Source: an uncultured Verrucomicrobia subdivision 3 bacterium
GTDB taxonomy: Bacteria; Verrucomicrobiota; Verrucomicrobiia; Limisphaerales; UBA11358
Direction of reading: 5' to 3'
DNA length: 64,000 nucleotides
NCBI GenBank assembly: GCA_903917705.1
Contig: CAIXBQ010000131.1
Span: 1 to 64,000, forward strand
This document shows positions 36,007-44,937 of the stretch, piece after piece. Each line of letters begins with the position of its first letter. Position 1 is the first letter of the stretch. The notes beneath the pieces were generated by a model. The model was given only the letters and a program-made list of their open reading frames with translations, searched no databases and was not told the DNA's origin. A program made the translations under genes and the position numbers.

Positions 36007-37521
36007 TTATTTCGTCGGGGCGGACGCGCGGCGGTATACCACCAGGTTGTATTTATGATTGGACTGGTGCTCGTAATAACCGGGGAACAGGCGGTCGAGC
36101 CAGGCGATGTTGAATTTGTTTTCCTGCGTGTAGCTTTCACCGGTGGCCACCCAGCTTCCGCCGATCTTTCCCCGGATGGCGTTGAGCCAGCGGGGGTTGA
36201 TGATCAGGCAGGTGATCTCATCGCCCTCGCGAGGTTTGATAATCTCCAGATACGGCGGATAATAATACGCCGTAACCTTGAGCTTGTGCAGTGGGTAAAA
36301 GGCCTGAAAATCAGCCATCACGACGTCGGTCGAATGAATGGTTTTGCCGACAAAGGCTTCCACCTTTGAGTAGTCGCGTCCGGCTATGTCGGTGGATTCA
36401 AGCCCCAGCCTCAGGCCCGGACCAAAACCAAAAAAAACCAATGCCAGCAGGGTGAAGACAAGTTTTCGCGACCTCGCTGGGAGAATATCCCCGGGCTGCT
36501 CCAGCAGGCTCAACAGGCAGACGGTCAGTGGGATGTAGGTTTCCCAGCAGTGATAAATTTGATAGGTATAGGTCGTCTGCGCCAAGGCGGGAACGATAAA
36601 AAACGTGGCGGTTCCCAAAAACACCAGCCGCCGGCCGGTCGCATCTAAATTTTTGCGGCTCAAGATATAGACCGCCAGCAGAATCAGGAGCAAAATGGCC
36701 GACGTGGGGTCCTGCAGCAGTTTGTGCGGAAAGGCGGCAAGCTTCTGTTTCCAGAGGGGGGCATCCGGCCGGTAATATCCCTGGTAAAAACCCTGCGAAT
36801 AGTAAACCGTGATACGGCGGTAGGTTTCCCACATGCCTGTCCAATGGAGGTACGCGACCAGCGCAGCAAATCCAGTGGCAAGGCCAGCGGCAAGACTGCA
36901 AAGTTCCAGAAAAAACCTCCGGCCCGTCACCAAGAAAATCAAAGCCCCGAAGCCGGCGACAAACGGGCCGGTCGTCAGCGCAGTTGGCAAAAACAGGACG
37001 GCGGATAAGAAGATAGCCGTCCGTCGCCAGCCTGGTTTTGGAATGGTGAAGGCTAGGAAACAGGCCGCCAGCACGAGCAGTTCCAATGGGTCGTACCGGC
37101 CGGAGCGATAGTTGAACACCAGGCCGTAGCCGCTAAATAACAGGGTGGCCAACCCCGCTACTGCCGCCGGGCTGCGCACCAATCGGGCGCGCTGCACCGT
37201 CAGGCAAATGAGCGCGACTGCCCCGGACCAAAGCAGGTAGCCCAGCACCCGCACTTGAAAAATGCCGAAGCCTGCCAGCTTGAACCACACAAACAGCAGG
37301 AAGGGGTAAAGCGGTGAATTAACGACCCAGTATTCCTCCTTGGATTGCGCCCAAGCGGTGGAGGTGAAGCCGTGGCCGAAATATAAATTCGCCGACGGGT
37401 CGGTATAAGTCCCTTCGTCGTTCCAGACGGATGTGTACCAGTCGTAAGTGGCGATATTCAGCAGCAAAAAACCGAAGATTAGCCAGGCCCACAACGGAAT
37501 TTTTTTAAGGATGGAAAACAT
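36007..37521 (-). CDS. GT39/ArnT-like membrane glycosyltransferase
   Basis: 504 aa. About ten to eleven membrane segments. After the first helix comes TSVWNDEGTYTDPSANLYFGHGF, with the acidic DE motif of periplasmic lipid-linked-sugar transferases. NSPLYPFLLFVWFKL then matches the second conserved loop. The soluble periplasmic C-terminus begins around residue 400. It likely receives polyprenyl-P-sugar from one of the GtrB-like enzymes. The acceptor is not readable. Confidence 0.82.
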   Translation of the reverse strand: MFSILKKIPLWAWLIFGFLLLNIATYDWYTSVWNDEGTYTDPSANLYFGHGFTSTAWAQSKEEYWVVNSPLYPFLLFVWFKLAGFGIFQVRVLGYLLWSGAVALICLTVQRARLVRSPAAVAGLATLLFSGYGLVFNYRSGRYDPLELLVLAACFLAFTIPKPGWRRTAIFLSAVLFLPTALTTGPFVAGFGALIFLVTGRRFFLELCSLAAGLATGFAALVAYLHWTGMWETYRRITVYYSQGFYQGYYRPDAPLWKQKLAAFPHKLLQDPTSAILLLILLAVYILSRKNLDATGRRLVFLGTATFFIVPALAQTTYTYQIYHCWETYIPLTVCLLSLLEQPGDILPARSRKLVFTLLALVFFGFGPGLRLGLESTDIAGRDYSKVEAFVGKTIHSTDVVMADFQAFYPLHKLKVTAYYYPPYLEIIKPREGDEITCLIINPRWLNAIRGKIGGSWVATGESYTQENKFNIAWLDRLFPGYYEHQSNHKYNLVVYRRASAPTK

Positions 37522-37559
37522 AAAGGGCGACCAGTGGCTGTTAATTCAGGAATAATAGG

Positions 37560-38765
37560 ATGGCTAAAATGGAATGGCAAGTGTCGCCCGCCGGGCGCCG
37601 CTTTAAAAAGTTGCCGTTTGCGGAGGCTGACGGCAACTTATGTATAAACCTGATGTCGCCAAACCACGCTTCCACCAAACCGGGCCGGCTCTGGCAGTTG
37701 GAGGCGCTCCGGGGGTTTGCGGCGTTTTATGTTTTGCTGCACCATGTCAGCAGTGGCTATTTGAAGCTAAAATACACCGTGTGGGGGTTGCCTTTCCGGT
37801 TCGGGCAGGAGGCGGTGCTCGTTTTCTTCCTGCTCTCCGGTTTTGTCATCTGTTATTCGCAGGCTTTGGCCGGGAAGGAAGGTGCCGGGGTTTCGGACTA
37901 TTTCATCAAACGAAGCCGTCGCATCTACCCAATTTTTATTCTCGCCCTGTTGCTGGCGTATATTGTCAACTGCCTGGCAGCGCACGCTTGGGTTCCCGTG
38001 GATTTCCGGCAGTTGTTTGGCAATCTATTCATGTTGCAGGATCATCCCGAAAGACCGGGGTGGGCCGTCATGCCGTTCGGTGGCAACATGCCCTTGTGGT
38101 CGCTCTCATATGAATGGTGGTTCTATATGATGTTTTATCCCATCAACCGGTGGGTTTCAGCACGGCGGCAAAAACATCTGGTTTTGGGACTGTGCGCCAC
38201 CGGGATGCTGGTGAATCTTTTTTACCCCAACAGTTTTTGCTGGTTTCTGGTCTTTTTCATCATCTGGTGGGCGGGGGTTGAAATGGCTCGGGAGTTTGCC
38301 GCGACCGGGGACGTGACCTGGCAGCGGCAAAAATCCATGGTGCTTCTGCTCGGACTGCCTCTGGTTTGGTACGGGATCATCAGCTGGCATTGGTGGCAGC
38401 AGGGCCAACCGCTGCATTTCATCACCTTCCCGCTGGTTGAATTCAGGTTTTTTCTGATGACCATGGTGTTCATCGGCCTGTTTTTCATCTGGAAAAAACC
38501 GGCGTTTATCGGGTTCAATCAAACGGTCGGCCGGTTTTACCGGGTGGGCGCGATTTCCTATGCCCTGTATCTGGTTCATTACCCGGTCATCTGCGGACTG
38601 CGGTTGTTCGGCGGGGAAAAATATTTTTACCCCGATCTGGCCCTGCGCATCGTGGTGGTGTTTGTGCTGGCCTGGCTGGCGGAAGGGATTTTTCAGAAAT
38701 GGATCAATCGAATCACCGCCCCGCTGTTGAAAACCCGGGTCGCTCGTCCCCGCCCGGTAGGTTGA
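37560..38765 (+). CDS. acyltransferase 3 (OafA/YrhL-like)
   Basis: 401-aa integral membrane acyltransferase that O-acylates polysaccharides, usually with acetyl or succinyl groups. RLWQLEALRGFAAFYVLLHHVSSG carries the R-x10-H motif; FFLLSGFVICYSQ, RSRRIYPIFILAL and PLWSLSYEWWFYM are the other family signatures, and YALYLVHYPVI closes the domain. I kept ATG 37560, preceded by AGGA; ATG 37653 (MSPNHAS) would start nearer the domain. Divergent from the GT39-like gene. Confidence 0.93.
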   Translation: MAKMEWQVSPAGRRFKKLPFAEADGNLCINLMSPNHASTKPGRLWQLEALRGFAAFYVLLHHVSSGYLKLKYTVWGLPFRFGQEAVLVFFLLSGFVICYSQALAGKEGAGVSDYFIKRSRRIYPIFILALLLAYIVNCLAAHAWVPVDFRQLFGNLFMLQDHPERPGWAVMPFGGNMPLWSLSYEWWFYMMFYPINRWVSARRQKHLVLGLCATGMLVNLFYPNSFCWFLVFFIIWWAGVEMAREFAATGDVTWQRQKSMVLLLGLPLVWYGIISWHWWQQGQPLHFITFPLVEFRFFLMTMVFIGLFFIWKKPAFIGFNQTVGRFYRVGAISYALYLVHYPVICGLRLFGGEKYFYPDLALRIVVVFVLAWLAEGIFQKWINRITAPLLKTRVARPRPVG

Positions 38766-39018
38766 TTCCGAAATGGGTCGATCGCAGGTGATGAATATAC
38801 GGGGTGCTCCATCATGGCTAGGCTGGATGGTGAGCCGGCGGGTTTTTATCAGCGAGTGAAAAGAGTTTTTCCTGCGTTGCGATACCTGAAAGCGGCTTAA
38901 GCCATTTATAGCAATTTAAATAAATCTGTGGCCATTAGTTGAGGGTTTGGCTGCTTTCCGGACCGCGCCATTGCCCCGGACCGGATCATCGTTTGACCAA
39001 GTGACTGGGATCGTTTCT

Positions 39019-39051
39019 CCCTCTCCGCGTCGGCGTAGCCGATGGGGAGGG
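39019..39051. repeat. imperfect hairpin, REP-like
   Basis: CCCTCTCC pairs with GGGGAGGG (one mismatch) and an inner TCGGC/GCCGA stem closes on GTA. The GGGAGGGTCGGGGTGAGG style is common in intergenic repeats of many GC-rich genomes. Confidence 0.5.
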
Positions 39052-39090
39052 TCGGGGTGAGGTGCGCGTTACTCCCTCTTGAGGTTCATG

Positions 39091-39110
39091 GGGACGGGAA
39101 CGGACGTCCC
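39091..39110. repeat. short hairpin GGGACG/CGTCCC
   Basis: A six-base perfect stem around an eight-base loop, 40 bases after the larger hairpin and 25 bases before the GT9 stop codon. Confidence 0.4.
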
Positions 39111-39134
39111 GGCTATGCCTTTACTTAAAACGCT

Positions 39135-40115
39135 CTAAGTGGTGGGAATTTTCTGCCGGGCGGCGAACCGTTCCAGCCGGGGCCAGACCTCGTCCGCCGT
39201 CACGTTCCACAGGCAGAACGGTGTGCTGAACCGGCAATAGTCCGAGCACGGCTTGTAAGGACAGGCCCGGCCCTCAAACATTTCCGCCGCTGGGTGCATC
39301 GGTGCAAACCACTCGTGCAGGGACGGCCCATAGATCGTGAAGGTCGGTACGCCGCAGATGGCCGCCAGATGACCGGGGCCGGAGCAGTTGCCGATGAAAA
39401 TACCGGCGCGGTCGATCTCTGCAAACAGCTCCGTGACGCTGCGCGGGCAGGCCGCATTTTCCCCGTGAGCCTGCCACCACGCGAGTTGGTCGGGGTCGCA
39501 GGCGATCTGGACGGAGACTTTTATTTTCCGCAGCCGCGCGGCTACCTGCCGGAAATGTTCCAGCGGCCATACGCGTGCCGGCAGCCGTGCACCGCTGTGA
39601 ATCAGCGCCAGAGACGCCGGCCCGCGTGGTGGGGGAATGATTTCCCCGCGTTCAGGCAGTTCCAGGCCGAGCGCGCGGCCGGCCACGCGCCAGAATTCGC
39701 TGCGATGTGCCAGCGGGTCGGGTCGCGCCAGTTCCTGCGTGAGGTAGCGGCGGCTTTTCAGACGGGAAAAACCCAGTCGTTCCCGTACGCCGACGGTTTT
39801 CAAAACCCAGTGGTCGCGGGGATCCCAGCGTGCCGAGACGCCTAGGTCGAAATGTTCCGCCGCCAGTTGGCTGCGCCGGCGCAGCATCTCCTGCCACGGC
39901 CAGCGCCACAGGTGGTATTTGCCGCGGAACGTCGTCCACGGTGCAATGAACGGCACCACGTTCACGGCCGGCCACAGGCGGGGTCCCAGTTCCAGTGCGA
40001 ATGGCTTGGCGAGGAGCGTGACGGAAAATTTTTCGGATGCGGCGCGGAGGAACGGTGTGGCGATGACAAGGTCGCCGAGACCCCAGAGTTCGAGGACAAG
40101 GAGCCGGGGTTTCAC
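39135..40115 (-). CDS. GT9 (heptosyltransferase-like) glycosyltransferase
   Basis: 326 aa. MKPRLLVLELWGLGDLVIATPFLRA is the GT9 first strand with the GD loop; LALIHSGARLPARVWPLEHFRQVA and FIGNCSGPGHLAAICGVPTFTIYGP are the C-terminal ADP-sugar domain motifs. A Cys-rich tail (CPYKPCSDYC) ends the protein, as in several GT9 members. It probably adds a heptose or related sugar to a lipid- or polymer-linked glycan. Only 6 bases separate it from the upstream ligase-like gene. Confidence 0.92.
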   Translation of the reverse strand: MKPRLLVLELWGLGDLVIATPFLRAASEKFSVTLLAKPFALELGPRLWPAVNVVPFIAPWTTFRGKYHLWRWPWQEMLRRRSQLAAEHFDLGVSARWDPRDHWVLKTVGVRERLGFSRLKSRRYLTQELARPDPLAHRSEFWRVAGRALGLELPERGEIIPPPRGPASLALIHSGARLPARVWPLEHFRQVAARLRKIKVSVQIACDPDQLAWWQAHGENAACPRSVTELFAEIDRAGIFIGNCSGPGHLAAICGVPTFTIYGPSLHEWFAPMHPAAEMFEGRACPYKPCSDYCRFSTPFCLWNVTADEVWPRLERFAARQKIPTT

Positions 40116-40121
40116 GGTGGG

Positions 40122-41663
40122 TCAGGCGGTCTGGGGTTGCGGCAGTGGCTTGATACGTGGCACCGCCGCCGGCTGGGGCTGTGGCCGGCGCACCCCCCCG
40201 TTCAGGGCGACGCTAAAACCTGTTGTTCTGGCGAGATAACCAATATCTAGTTCGAAGGCGCCAAAAATAAAAAGGAACATGATGATTTCAAGGATTTGCA
40301 GGGCCAGCAGGAAGGTATTAATCGTTCGGAGTTCGGGGTCGCCGTAGCGATAGTTGCGATAGACCACCCAAAACGCCGCGGACATCAACCAAGTCATGCC
40401 AATGGCGCCCCAAATGCCGAACGGGATGATGGTTGAAAACGGGCCGCTGTGGTAATCTCCTGCCAGGGCCAGCGCCCCTTGGCTGGCGTCGAGTTGACCC
40501 GCTGCGTCTAGGCCGGATGCGACTCCTTGGGATGTGGCCATCAATTGAAAGTCGCCGGCGGACAAAGCGTAGCCCTTGCCCAATAACAGATAAGTCGGAA
40601 TCTGAGGGGTGAGGGCTTGCCAGATGGCCAGCCGCCATTCCGAGGATCCTTGCGCATCAATCCTTACGGAGGCGTCGAGATCCAGCGGCAGGACCGCCAG
40701 ACAGCGTTGATAGACATAGGGCAGGTGCTTCGCCAGCGGCACCAACAGGGCTAGCCCCATAATGCCGGCCATGACAAGAACGGGCAGCAGCCGGGTTTGA
40801 TAGAGCCTCTCCAAAATAAATAGCGCGGTGAAAACGATCATGAAGGAGATCAGCGCCTCCCGGAAACCGCCCAGTTGCGCGGCTGTCACCAGCAGGCAAA
40901 ATGCGGGCAGCCGCCAGACTCTTGGGCTGAAGAAAATGCCGCGCAGGCCGAACTTGGCCAGCATCAGGAAGGCCAAGGCATTGCAGCCGGCGGAAACCAT
41001 GCCTAGGCGGGTGACGCCTACCGCCACATCCGTACCCAGGGTGCCGGAAGAAGCCTGAATCAACAGGTTGCCGTAGTTCAACGGGGTGGGCAGGTGTGGA
41101 AACACGTCACCCAGTATGTCCAGCGCGGCTGAACCAAAATAAAGGGTGATGTAGAGCCGACGACGATTGGCGGGAATCTCCCGGCTGATCAGCGCAAAGA
41201 ACGTGGCTATGCCCAGCAAACAAAAAATGTATTTTTTCCCGCCGCCGACCGATCCGCCCAACTGGTGGAAGCCGATGCCACCGGCGAGTTGCATCGTCAC
41301 CAGAATTACCCCCAACAAGAACATGAGCGGCATGGTCATGGCCGGCACGCTGATGAACCGTCGTTCATTGCTCAGCGTCCGCTCCACGATGGAGATGGTA
41401 AGGCTCATGGCCACCACGGCCTGCCACGTCGGCGGGCTGGTGGGCAGGAAGAACAGCATGATCGGGCAGCCGATGCCGAACAACATGATGGGGTAATGCC
41501 ACTTGATGAAGACCGGCGACAGCAGCGCCGCGACCACAAACGCCAGAAACCCGAGCGTCCCGTAATCCATCGGGTTGGTCAGCAAATAGCCGAGGAAAAT
41601 CGCCAGCGGAATGCAGATCGCATACGTGATCAGCATTTTCATGGCGGCGGCGGGATTGGTCAT
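40122..41663 (-). CDS. O-antigen ligase/polymerase-like membrane protein
   Basis: 513 aa, about 11-12 hydrophobic segments. The large periplasmic loop before the last helices, GKGYALSAGDFQLMATSQ through GDYHSGPFSTIIPFGIWGAI, has the layout of the Wzy_C/O-antigen ligase family, with the H in DYHSGP at the usual position. It would polymerise or ligate flipped repeat units on the periplasmic side. The first Met is ATG 41663; Met8 or Met10 are alternatives. Confidence 0.8.
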   Translation of the reverse strand: MTNPAAAMKMLITYAICIPLAIFLGYLLTNPMDYGTLGFLAFVVAALLSPVFIKWHYPIMLFGIGCPIMLFFLPTSPPTWQAVVAMSLTISIVERTLSNERRFISVPAMTMPLMFLLGVILVTMQLAGGIGFHQLGGSVGGGKKYIFCLLGIATFFALISREIPANRRRLYITLYFGSAALDILGDVFPHLPTPLNYGNLLIQASSGTLGTDVAVGVTRLGMVSAGCNALAFLMLAKFGLRGIFFSPRVWRLPAFCLLVTAAQLGGFREALISFMIVFTALFILERLYQTRLLPVLVMAGIMGLALLVPLAKHLPYVYQRCLAVLPLDLDASVRIDAQGSSEWRLAIWQALTPQIPTYLLLGKGYALSAGDFQLMATSQGVASGLDAAGQLDASQGALALAGDYHSGPFSTIIPFGIWGAIGMTWLMSAAFWVVYRNYRYGDPELRTINTFLLALQILEIIMFLFIFGAFELDIGYLARTTGFSVALNGGVRRPQPQPAAVPRIKPLPQPQTA

Positions 41664-41794
41664 GCTTTTATCAATTCTTCAATCCCGCCAAGATAGGCCA
41701 TTTTCCGCGTTTGTCGCAACCTGAATCCCCGAATTTATCGGATCTAGAGGGCGGGTGGCGGCGATGTCTACGGCCTATTCGTCGCCGTCACGAT

Positions 41795-42205
41795 TCATTC
41801 AAGAATTTCAATCAGACCCATGCCGGCCACATTGTAAAATGAGACTTTGCGTCCGCCAAAAAGCACCGCAGGGCTGGGGGACGAGATGCATAAAACGCGC
41901 AAGCCTGCTGCCTCCAAATGCGCCAGCGTCGCTGCCAGATCCATCGTCTGGTAACAGACGTGATAAACAATGCCGGCAGGGTGGCGTTGCGTCAGGCGGT
42001 CAATCGGACCTTGGGAGTCGCCCGGCCAGATGATCTCGACCGCCGGTTGGGTGGCGTGGGTGCAAAGCGCCAGGTGGACATTCTGCACTGGATCGAAAAC
42101 CGCCGCGCCCATTTGGTAGCCGAGGGTAGAAAGGAAATTCTCCGCTTCGCGAGGCTGTTTCACGGCCAGTCCAAGATGATGAAAGGTAAGCGGGGCGCAG
42201 TTCAT
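41795..42205 (-). CDS. VOC (glyoxalase-fold) family protein
   Basis: 136 aa with two beta-alpha-beta-beta-beta modules: FHHLGLAVKQPREAENFLSTLGY and GIVYHVCYQTMDLAATLAHLEAAGLRV, ending FYNVAGMGLIEILE. Metal ligands of the VOC fold (His8-9, Glu in VEIIW, His in YHVCY, final Glu in LIEIL) are plausible, as in methylmalonyl-CoA epimerase-like proteins. It lies 31 bases after the MBOAT gene on the same strand, so it may act on the acyl precursor or thioester of that system. This link is inferred from position. Confidence 0.82.
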   Translation of the reverse strand: MNCAPLTFHHLGLAVKQPREAENFLSTLGYQMGAAVFDPVQNVHLALCTHATQPAVEIIWPGDSQGPIDRLTQRHPAGIVYHVCYQTMDLAATLAHLEAAGLRVLCISSPSPAVLFGGRKVSFYNVAGMGLIEILE

Positions 42206-42236
42206 GAGGTTTGGTTGGTGGTTGGCGGCCGGCGCG

Positions 42237-43469
42237 CTATTTAAGCATGCCGAAGATGGCTTTCATTTCGTCAAAGCGGTTGGCGAACAGGAATAGTGTG
42301 GCTGCGCAGTAACAGAAAGTCATCGTCACGGCTACGGCGCGGATCCACGGATTGGCGTTGTAAGCCTTGAAGCCGTCGCGCCCCAGCCACTTTTTCAAGC
42401 CAATGGTGTAATAATGATTTGCCACGACGCCGAGCGCATGGGCGGCGCCATACGCGGCGTAGTTCCAGCCGGCACCGTGCCAGACTCCCACCAGCAGGAA
42501 AACAACGATGATCGTCAGGGCGATGGCGTGGTTGACGTGCGCGGGACCGAGCCAGCGGGCGAAAATCCGGGAAAGCGGGGAAAACACCACATCGCGGAAA
42601 TATTGCGACAAGGTGATGTGCCAGCGGTTCCAGAAATCCTTTACGTTGCGCGCGGCAAAGGGGTTGTTGAAGTTTTCCGCCACCGGAATGCCCATCAGCC
42701 CCGCCCCGCCGATGGCCATGTCGCAGAAGCCGGAAAAGTTGAAGTACAGATAGAGGTAATAAAACAGCACGGTCACCGGCAGATCCACCCATGAATGATA
42801 ATAGCCGTCCATTAGCAGCCACGCATAGGTGAGCTGCTGGCAGAGGATCGCGAGGACGAGATATTTCACCATGCCGACCAGCGCGCGCAGGGCGGCCCGG
42901 CCCGGCGGGATCACCGGCGGGACCGCGTCAAACGTGCGGCGGTAATTGCTGTAGGGGTTGATCGGCCCCACCGGCACCGTCGGCACAAAAAAACAGAAGC
43001 CTAAATATTCCCAGAAGCCCGGCCGCGGGACGACGCCGTTGCGGACTTCCAGCACCAGGAGACTGCTGCGGAAGGCCAGATACGAGATGCCGGTGAAGTA
43101 GAATCCGAGGGAATAATGCGTCGCATGCTGGCTCAGCATCCGCCGGATGGTGCCGCTGAACTCCGCATAAAACGTGCTTGGCACATACCGGATGACGATC
43201 AAAAACAGGAGCGGCGTGGCAAAAGCCAGCCACGGCTTCCAGCCGCCTTTCCCGGAAAAGAGGAGCAGTGCCAGATACTGCATTACCACCACGGCCAGAT
43301 ACGCCAGAAAGATGGGCAGGCGCGCGGACTGCATAAAAAAAACGTAAAAACCGGCGAGGTTCAGCAGCGCAAACGCCACCGTGCGCGGACCGCCCCGCAG
43401 GCGGTGGATGATCCACCTTCCGGCGGCGATGTAGCCGAGCATCAGGCCGAAGGTCAGCAGGGGCGCCAT
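42237..43469 (-). CDS. MBOAT acyltransferase (DltB/AlgI-like)
   Basis: 410-aa membrane-bound O-acyltransferase with about ten membrane segments. Conserved features: GFCDMAIGGAGLMGI, PFAARNVKDFWNRWHITLSQYFRDVVF, and the catalytic His in VGVWHGAGWNYAAYGAAHALG. These enzymes move an acyl group from a cytoplasmic thioester across the membrane. Its own C-terminus (AIFGMLK) lacks an acyl-shuttle tyrosine motif, but the microprotein ending 4 bases upstream has one. It belongs to the operon fkbH-like, acp, sgnh, microprotein, mboat. Confidence 0.95.
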   Translation of the reverse strand: MAPLLTFGLMLGYIAAGRWIIHRLRGGPRTVAFALLNLAGFYVFFMQSARLPIFLAYLAVVVMQYLALLLFSGKGGWKPWLAFATPLLFLIVIRYVPSTFYAEFSGTIRRMLSQHATHYSLGFYFTGISYLAFRSSLLVLEVRNGVVPRPGFWEYLGFCFFVPTVPVGPINPYSNYRRTFDAVPPVIPPGRAALRALVGMVKYLVLAILCQQLTYAWLLMDGYYHSWVDLPVTVLFYYLYLYFNFSGFCDMAIGGAGLMGIPVAENFNNPFAARNVKDFWNRWHITLSQYFRDVVFSPLSRIFARWLGPAHVNHAIALTIIVVFLLVGVWHGAGWNYAAYGAAHALGVVANHYYTIGLKKWLGRDGFKAYNANPWIRAVAVTMTFCYCAATLFLFANRFDEMKAIFGMLK

Positions 43470-43473
43470 GACG

Positions 43474-43605
43474 TCAAAAACCTTGATAGACTGCGCGGTT
43501 GTCCCACAGGAAATGCGGCGAGATCACTGCCAGTGCCAGCGCCGCCAGCGCCAGCACGATCACGGCGAGATACACGAGGATTTCCGGAATGGATTTACGG
43601 GGCAT
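43474..43605 (-). CDS. DltX-like transmembrane microprotein with C-terminal acyl-shuttle motif
   Basis: Missing from the ORF track because of its length: 43 aa, checked codon by codon. The N-terminus is basic (MPRKSIPE), followed by one hydrophobic helix (about residues 9-29) and a short extracytoplasmic tail, SPHFLWDNRAVYQGF. The protein ends exactly with AVYQGF: Tyr fourth from the end and a terminal Phe, the pattern of the DltX hexapeptide whose tyrosine carries D-alanine between DltB and DltD. It starts 11 bases inside the SGNH gene end and stops 4 bases before the MBOAT start, so translation is coupled. DltX-type function is inferred from motif, topology and position. Confidence 0.8.
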   Translation of the reverse strand: MPRKSIPEILVYLAVIVLALAALALAVISPHFLWDNRAVYQGF

Positions 43606-44692
43606 ACGATTGCAACAGGGCCGGGGTGATGGCGCGGGTGAAATATTCTTGACCGGTTTTGTTCAGGTGCGCGTTGTTGTAAAACAGCTTGAAGACATCC
43701 TCGTCGCTGATGCCGGCCAGTAGGGTCGCCGGGGGGACGCCCATGAGCGTCACATGGCCCGGCAGAATCTCCGGCCAGCATTCCCGTTCGGGGACGGCGG
43801 GCGAACGCGGCTCATTCGCCTTCGGAATGTGCAGCCAGACCAGCTTCACGCCCTTGGCCTGGGCGAGCGCCGCCAGTTTCTTTGCAAAATGCAGATGCGC
43901 CGGAGGTGTGGCGGGACCGGTGAATTGAAAACGTGTTTTGTTTTCGGGGGAATAAACGCAGACGGCCGCCGGCGAAACCTCGTGCGGGGGCGTGTAGGGC
44001 ACATAATTCGTGTTGGGGACCATTTCGGTGCCGAATCCCCATAATACGGAAAGCGAGCCAAGCCGTTCGGCGGAGTTCGCGCCGTTGTAGGATTTCTCCC
44101 AGCTGTTTCGCGGGGGCGACCAGATCATCGGCAGGTTGGGCCGGATCAGGCTCAATAGATTTCGGGGCATCCCGCGCAAGGCGTCGGCGTAGTAAGCCAC
44201 CTGATAGAGCGTCGGCAAGCCCGTCAAGGCTTCCCGGTTATCCGCGAGCCGGAACCAGCGCGGCGCCGCCGCGTGGGGAATCGGCCCATCGGGACTGTAT
44301 TCCTCGTTGATGACCAGCAGATGAACCTTCCGGTTCGCCATCAGGTCTTGCGCGATGAAGTAGAGCGCATCAAAGCCGGGCCAGTTCCAGCCAAGGGTTA
44401 CCACCTTCGCATTACGCCCGAGCTGCCGGCTCAGTTCCTTCTGGACGTAAGGCGTGTCAATCGCGGTCCAGATGTGCGAGGAGCCGACGAAGGCGATGTC
44501 CACGTCGCCTTTCTCCTCGTAGATTTGCTGGTGGATGAACGGGTAGCAGCCTAGGTTCAACGGCGGGGCGGCGTAGGTTTCCGCGCGCAGGGGCAGCAGG
44601 GATTTTCCGACCAGCACCGGCAGCAGCAGCACCAGTAGCAGAAGCCCCGCAAACGCCGCCGCCTGTTTCGTGGATGAAAACGCCGGCGACAT
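43595..44692 (-). CDS. SGNH/DltD-AlgJ-like acyltransferase partner
   Basis: 365 aa. The start is ATG 44692, overlapping the ACP stop by one base; the longer ORF overlaps other genes. An N-terminal signal anchor (KQAAAFAGLLLLVLLLPVLVG) puts the domain in the periplasm. The GSSHIW motif in DIAFVGSSHIW supplies the nucleophilic Ser, and NNAHLNKTGQEYF the C-terminal His of the SGNH catalytic set. In Dlt and alginate acetylation systems such proteins pass the acyl group to the polymer. It lies between the ACP and microprotein genes. Confidence 0.88.
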   Translation of the reverse strand: MSPAFSSTKQAAAFAGLLLLVLLLPVLVGKSLLPLRAETYAAPPLNLGCYPFIHQQIYEEKGDVDIAFVGSSHIWTAIDTPYVQKELSRQLGRNAKVVTLGWNWPGFDALYFIAQDLMANRKVHLLVINEEYSPDGPIPHAAAPRWFRLADNREALTGLPTLYQVAYYADALRGMPRNLLSLIRPNLPMIWSPPRNSWEKSYNGANSAERLGSLSVLWGFGTEMVPNTNYVPYTPPHEVSPAAVCVYSPENKTRFQFTGPATPPAHLHFAKKLAALAQAKGVKLVWLHIPKANEPRSPAVPERECWPEILPGHVTLMGVPPATLLAGISDEDVFKLFYNNAHLNKTGQEYFTRAITPALLQSYAP

Positions 44693-44937
44693 CAGCGCTC
44701 CTGGCTGCGTTTGAGGATCAGATCGGCGAACTCGCCCACGTTGCGGGTCTGCTCCACTTCGCCGACGCGGAAGCGGACGGCAAACGCCTTTTCCACGGCC
44801 ACCAAAAGCGAAATATGCATGAGCGAATCCCATTCCGGCACGTCCTTCGCGCTCAGGGCCGGCGTGAGGCTCACCGGCTCCAGGAACAAATCGTCGAAAA
44901 TCGTCTGCAATTTGGCAATGGCTTCAGCTTGGTTCAT
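44692..44937 (-). CDS. acyl carrier protein
   Basis: 81 aa. Acidic helical protein with EWDSLMHISLLVAVEKAF, in which the Ser of DSL takes the 4'-phosphopantetheine arm. It starts 14 bases inside the FkbH-like gene and its stop overlaps the SGNH start (TGATG). By position it plays the DltC role, carrying the acyl thioester to the MBOAT. Phosphopantetheinyl transferase is not in the window. Confidence 0.95.
   Translation of the reverse strand: MNQAEAIAKLQTIFDDLFLEPVSLTPALSAKDVPEWDSLMHISLLVAVEKAFAVRFRVGEVEQTRNVGEFADLILKRSQER

Larger units (their letters stand above)
38766..39134. other. convergent intergenic region with two hairpins
   Basis: A 369-base gap between two converging genes, with no credible ORF. 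It holds two hairpins (39019-39051 and 39091-39110) that may act as bidirectional terminators or belong to a dispersed intergenic repeat. The first half (38766-39010) shows nothing I can name. Confidence 0.6.
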
